A DNA stretch of 64,000 bases from Rhodopseudomonas_A sp036404135 (GTDB lineage: Bacteria; Pseudomonadota; Alphaproteobacteria; Rhizobiales; Xanthobacteraceae): positions 1 through 64,000 of the forward strand of contig NZ_DASWPE010000022.1 in the NCBI RefSeq assembly GCF_036404135.1. The letters run 5' to 3'. The translations under genes and the position numbers were made by a program. The number at the start of each line of letters is the position of its first letter. Within the stretch, counting starts at the first letter, position 1. A model generated the notes under the pieces. The model did no database searches. It saw only the letters and a list, made by a program, of their open reading frames with translations, and was not told the DNA's origin. This document shows positions 62,431 to 64,000 of this stretch, piece by piece.

Positions 62431-63596
62431 GATCGCGCCGCCTTGAGCTGCGGCAGCCGCTCATTGGCGATGGTTTCGCCGAACGGCCCGGTGTTGGCGC
62501 GCAGCGTCGCCGCGCCGGTCGGATGCGCCAGCGACAGCAGCGGGAACACCAGCTCGGCGAAGCGATAGGCTTCCTCGAGATGCGGATAGCCCGACAGGAT
62601 GAAGCTATCGATGCCGATCTCCTGATATTCCTTGATCCGCTCCGCCACGGTCTGCGGATCGCCGACCAGCGCGGTGCCGGCGCCACCGCGCACCAGCCCC
62701 ACCCCGGCCCACAGATTCGGACTGATCTCGAGCTTGTCGCGACGTCCGCCATGCAGCTCCGACATCCGCTTCTGGCCGACCGAATCCATCCGCGCGAAGA
62801 TCTTTTGCGCGGCGGCGATGGTGTCGTCGGTGAGGTATTGGATCAATTCCTCGGCGGCCTTCCAGGCGGCCTCGCTGGTCTCGCGCACGATCACATGCAG
62901 CCGGATGCCAAACGAGATGGCGCGGCCGCGCTTGGCGGCGGCGCGCTTGACCCGCTCCACCTTGTCGCGCACCTGATCCGGCGGCTCGCCCCAGGTCAGA
63001 TACTTGTCGACGGTGTCGACCGCGACGTCGATGCCGGCGTCCGAGGAGCCGCCGAAATACAATGGCGGGCGCGGCCGCTGCAGCGGCGGAAACAGCAATC
63101 GGCCGTCCTCGATGCGGATGTGCTTGCCGCTGACGTTGACCGTGTTGCCGGCGAGCAGGCCGCTGTAGACGTCGAGAAACTCCCGCGTCACCTCGTAGCG
63201 CTCGTTGTGCGGCAGGAACACGCCATCACCGGCGTTTTCCACCGGGTCGCCGCCGGTGACGACGTTGATCAGCAGCCGGCCGTTGGAGACGCGGTCCAGC
63301 GTCGCGGTCATCCGCGCCGCGACGCTCGGCGATTGCAGCCCCGGCCGCACCGCCACCAGATAACGCAGCCGCTCGGTCCACGGCGCCAGCGCCGAGGCGG
63401 TGATCCAGGAATCCTCGCAGCTCCGCCCGGTCGGCAACAGCACGCCGAAATAGCCGAGCTGGTCGGCGGCCTGCGCGATCTGCCGCAGATAGTTGAAATT
63501 GACCTCGCGGCCGCCTTTACTCGTGCCGAGATAGTGCCCGTCGCCGTGGGTCGGCAGGAACCAAAGAACGTTGGCGTTCGGTTGATTGGCGCTCAT
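62427..63596 (-). CDS. ssuD: FMNH2-dependent alkanesulfonate monooxygenase
   Basis: A 389-residue bacterial luciferase-like enzyme that releases sulfite from alkanesulfonates. It shows the SsuD blocks NVLWFLPTHGDGHYLGTS, GVLLPTGRSCEDSWITA (with the Cys near the active site), LINVVTGGDPVENAGDG, PPLYFGGSSDAGIDVA and LVGDPQTVAERI. The ATG at 63596 (MSANQPN) is chosen; longer frames lack similarity. It stands 100 bases after ssuA and so may have its own ribosome site and partial promoter. Confidence 0.95.
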   Translation of the reverse strand: MSANQPNANVLWFLPTHGDGHYLGTSKGGREVNFNYLRQIAQAADQLGYFGVLLPTGRSCEDSWITASALAPWTERLRYLVAVRPGLQSPSVAARMTATLDRVSNGRLLINVVTGGDPVENAGDGVFLPHNERYEVTREFLDVYSGLLAGNTVNVSGKHIRIEDGRLLFPPLQRPRPPLYFGGSSDAGIDVAVDTVDKYLTWGEPPDQVRDKVERVKRAAAKRGRAISFGIRLHVIVRETSEAAWKAAEELIQYLTDDTIAAAQKIFARMDSVGQKRMSELHGGRRDKLEISPNLWAGVGLVRGGAGTALVGDPQTVAERIKEYQEIGIDSFILSGYPHLEEAYRFAELVFPLLSLAHPTGAATLRANTGPFGETIANERLPQLKAARS

Positions 63597-63696
63597 CGAT
63601 CGGTTCTCCGTGTCATCGGACGTCTTGGGTTTCGTTGCTGGCGACGCGTTGTTGGCGACGAGGGGATTTTGCAGGTCGACGGGTAGCGGTGCGGCA

Positions 63697-64000
63697 TCAG
63701 GTCTGCGCCAGTTTCCACACCGCGTCGCGGACCACGATCGGCTTCGGAATGAGGCCGAGCTGGAAGTAACGATCGGCAACGCCCTGCTGCGTCGCCACTA
63801 TGTCCGCGGTGATCGGACCGACGGCGAAGGAATTGCGATTGGCCGCGACGGTCTGCACATCGAGCGGAATGCCGGTGACCTCGCTGAACGCCTTCGCCAC
63901 CTCGTCGCGATGCTGCTCGGCCCAGATCGCGGTCGCTGCGGTGACATCGATGATCTGCTGCAGCACCGCGCCGTGCGTCGTCGCGAAGTCGCGATTGGCG
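63697..64000 (-). CDS. ssuA: Aliphatic sulfonate-binding protein, C-terminal part
   Basis: Only the last 100 residues or so are in the window; the start lies beyond 64000. The visible end (NRDFATTHGAVLQQIID, WAEQHRDEVAKAFSEVTG, ATQQGVADRYFQLGLIPKPI) matches the C-terminal helix region of SsuA. It is the first visible gene of the operon and is cut by the right edge, not damaged. Confidence 0.88.
   Translation of the reverse strand, partial: ANRDFATTHGAVLQQIIDVTAATAIWAEQHRDEVAKAFSEVTGIPLDVQTVAANRNSFAVGPITADIVATQQGVADRYFQLGLIPKPIVVRDAVWKLAQT

Overview
This window is chromosomal DNA of a high-GC alphaproteobacterium. The gene set (rpiA/DUF2059/gor block, class II DAHP synthase, TRAP and sulfonate transporters, TIGR02281-type aspartic protease, DUF1289, many palindromic intergenic repeats) points to the Bradyrhizobium/Rhodopseudomonas group (Nitrobacteraceae). 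That placement rests on gene content and protein resemblance, not on a computed phylogeny. I see no rRNA, tRNA, CRISPR array, prophage or transposase.

Layout. 1-10.6 kb is housekeeping: an AI-2E-type permease cut by the left edge, nadE, dgkA, a class II DAHP synthase, an alpha/beta hydrolase, gor, a DUF2059 protein, rpiA, gph, a lipoprotein behind a perfect CtrA-type box, and moaA. 10.7-16.9 kb holds a FcbT-like TRAP transporter. Its membrane genes (dctQM) are separated from the convergent binding-protein gene (dctP) by a divergent tetR/MFS drug-efflux pair and dispersed repeats. 17-23.3 kb carries apbC, a 3-hydroxyisobutyrate-dehydrogenase-family gene, a membrane histidine kinase, DUF1289, an aspartic protease and dusA.

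23.3-33.6 kb is the most interesting region. It is an eight-gene minus-strand operon with a divergent GntR regulator. It encodes a coenzyme-B12 mutase whose large subunit has the Ile/Asp substrate-pocket pair of 2-hydroxyisobutyryl-CoA mutase rather than the Tyr of methylmalonyl-CoA mutase. Beside it are the small B12 subunit, a MeaB-type GTPase, a PaaK-type acyl-CoA ligase of the size of 2-hydroxyisobutyrate-CoA ligase, a PduO-type adenosyltransferase, an MFS importer, a protein with two fused gamma-carbonic-anhydrase-like domains, and a ThDP enzyme resembling 2-hydroxyacyl-CoA lyase. The operon looks like a 2-hydroxyisobutyrate pathway with two possible exits: 3-hydroxybutyryl-CoA, or acetone plus formyl-CoA.

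34.7-49.2 kb is a C1/methylamine catabolic region. One operon encodes N-carbamoylsarcosine amidase, a complete polyamine-type ABC importer and an M19-dipeptidase-like protein lacking metal ligands, with a divergent LysR gene. The second operon is soxBDAG-sdaA (sarcosine to glycine, and serine to pyruvate), with a divergent GATase1/AraC regulator of GbdR type. Together they suggest uptake of a creatinine-derived compound and its conversion to sarcosine and on to central metabolism.

49.3-57.3 kb has a ProX-type editing protein, two hypothetical proteins, an RND efflux pair with a TetR regulator, and a HisC-like aminotransferase. 57.4-64 kb is a compact sulfonate operon running ssuA(partial)-ssuD-ssuC-ssuB-flavin reductase-tauA-tauB-tauC-like, with several overlapping start and stop codons.
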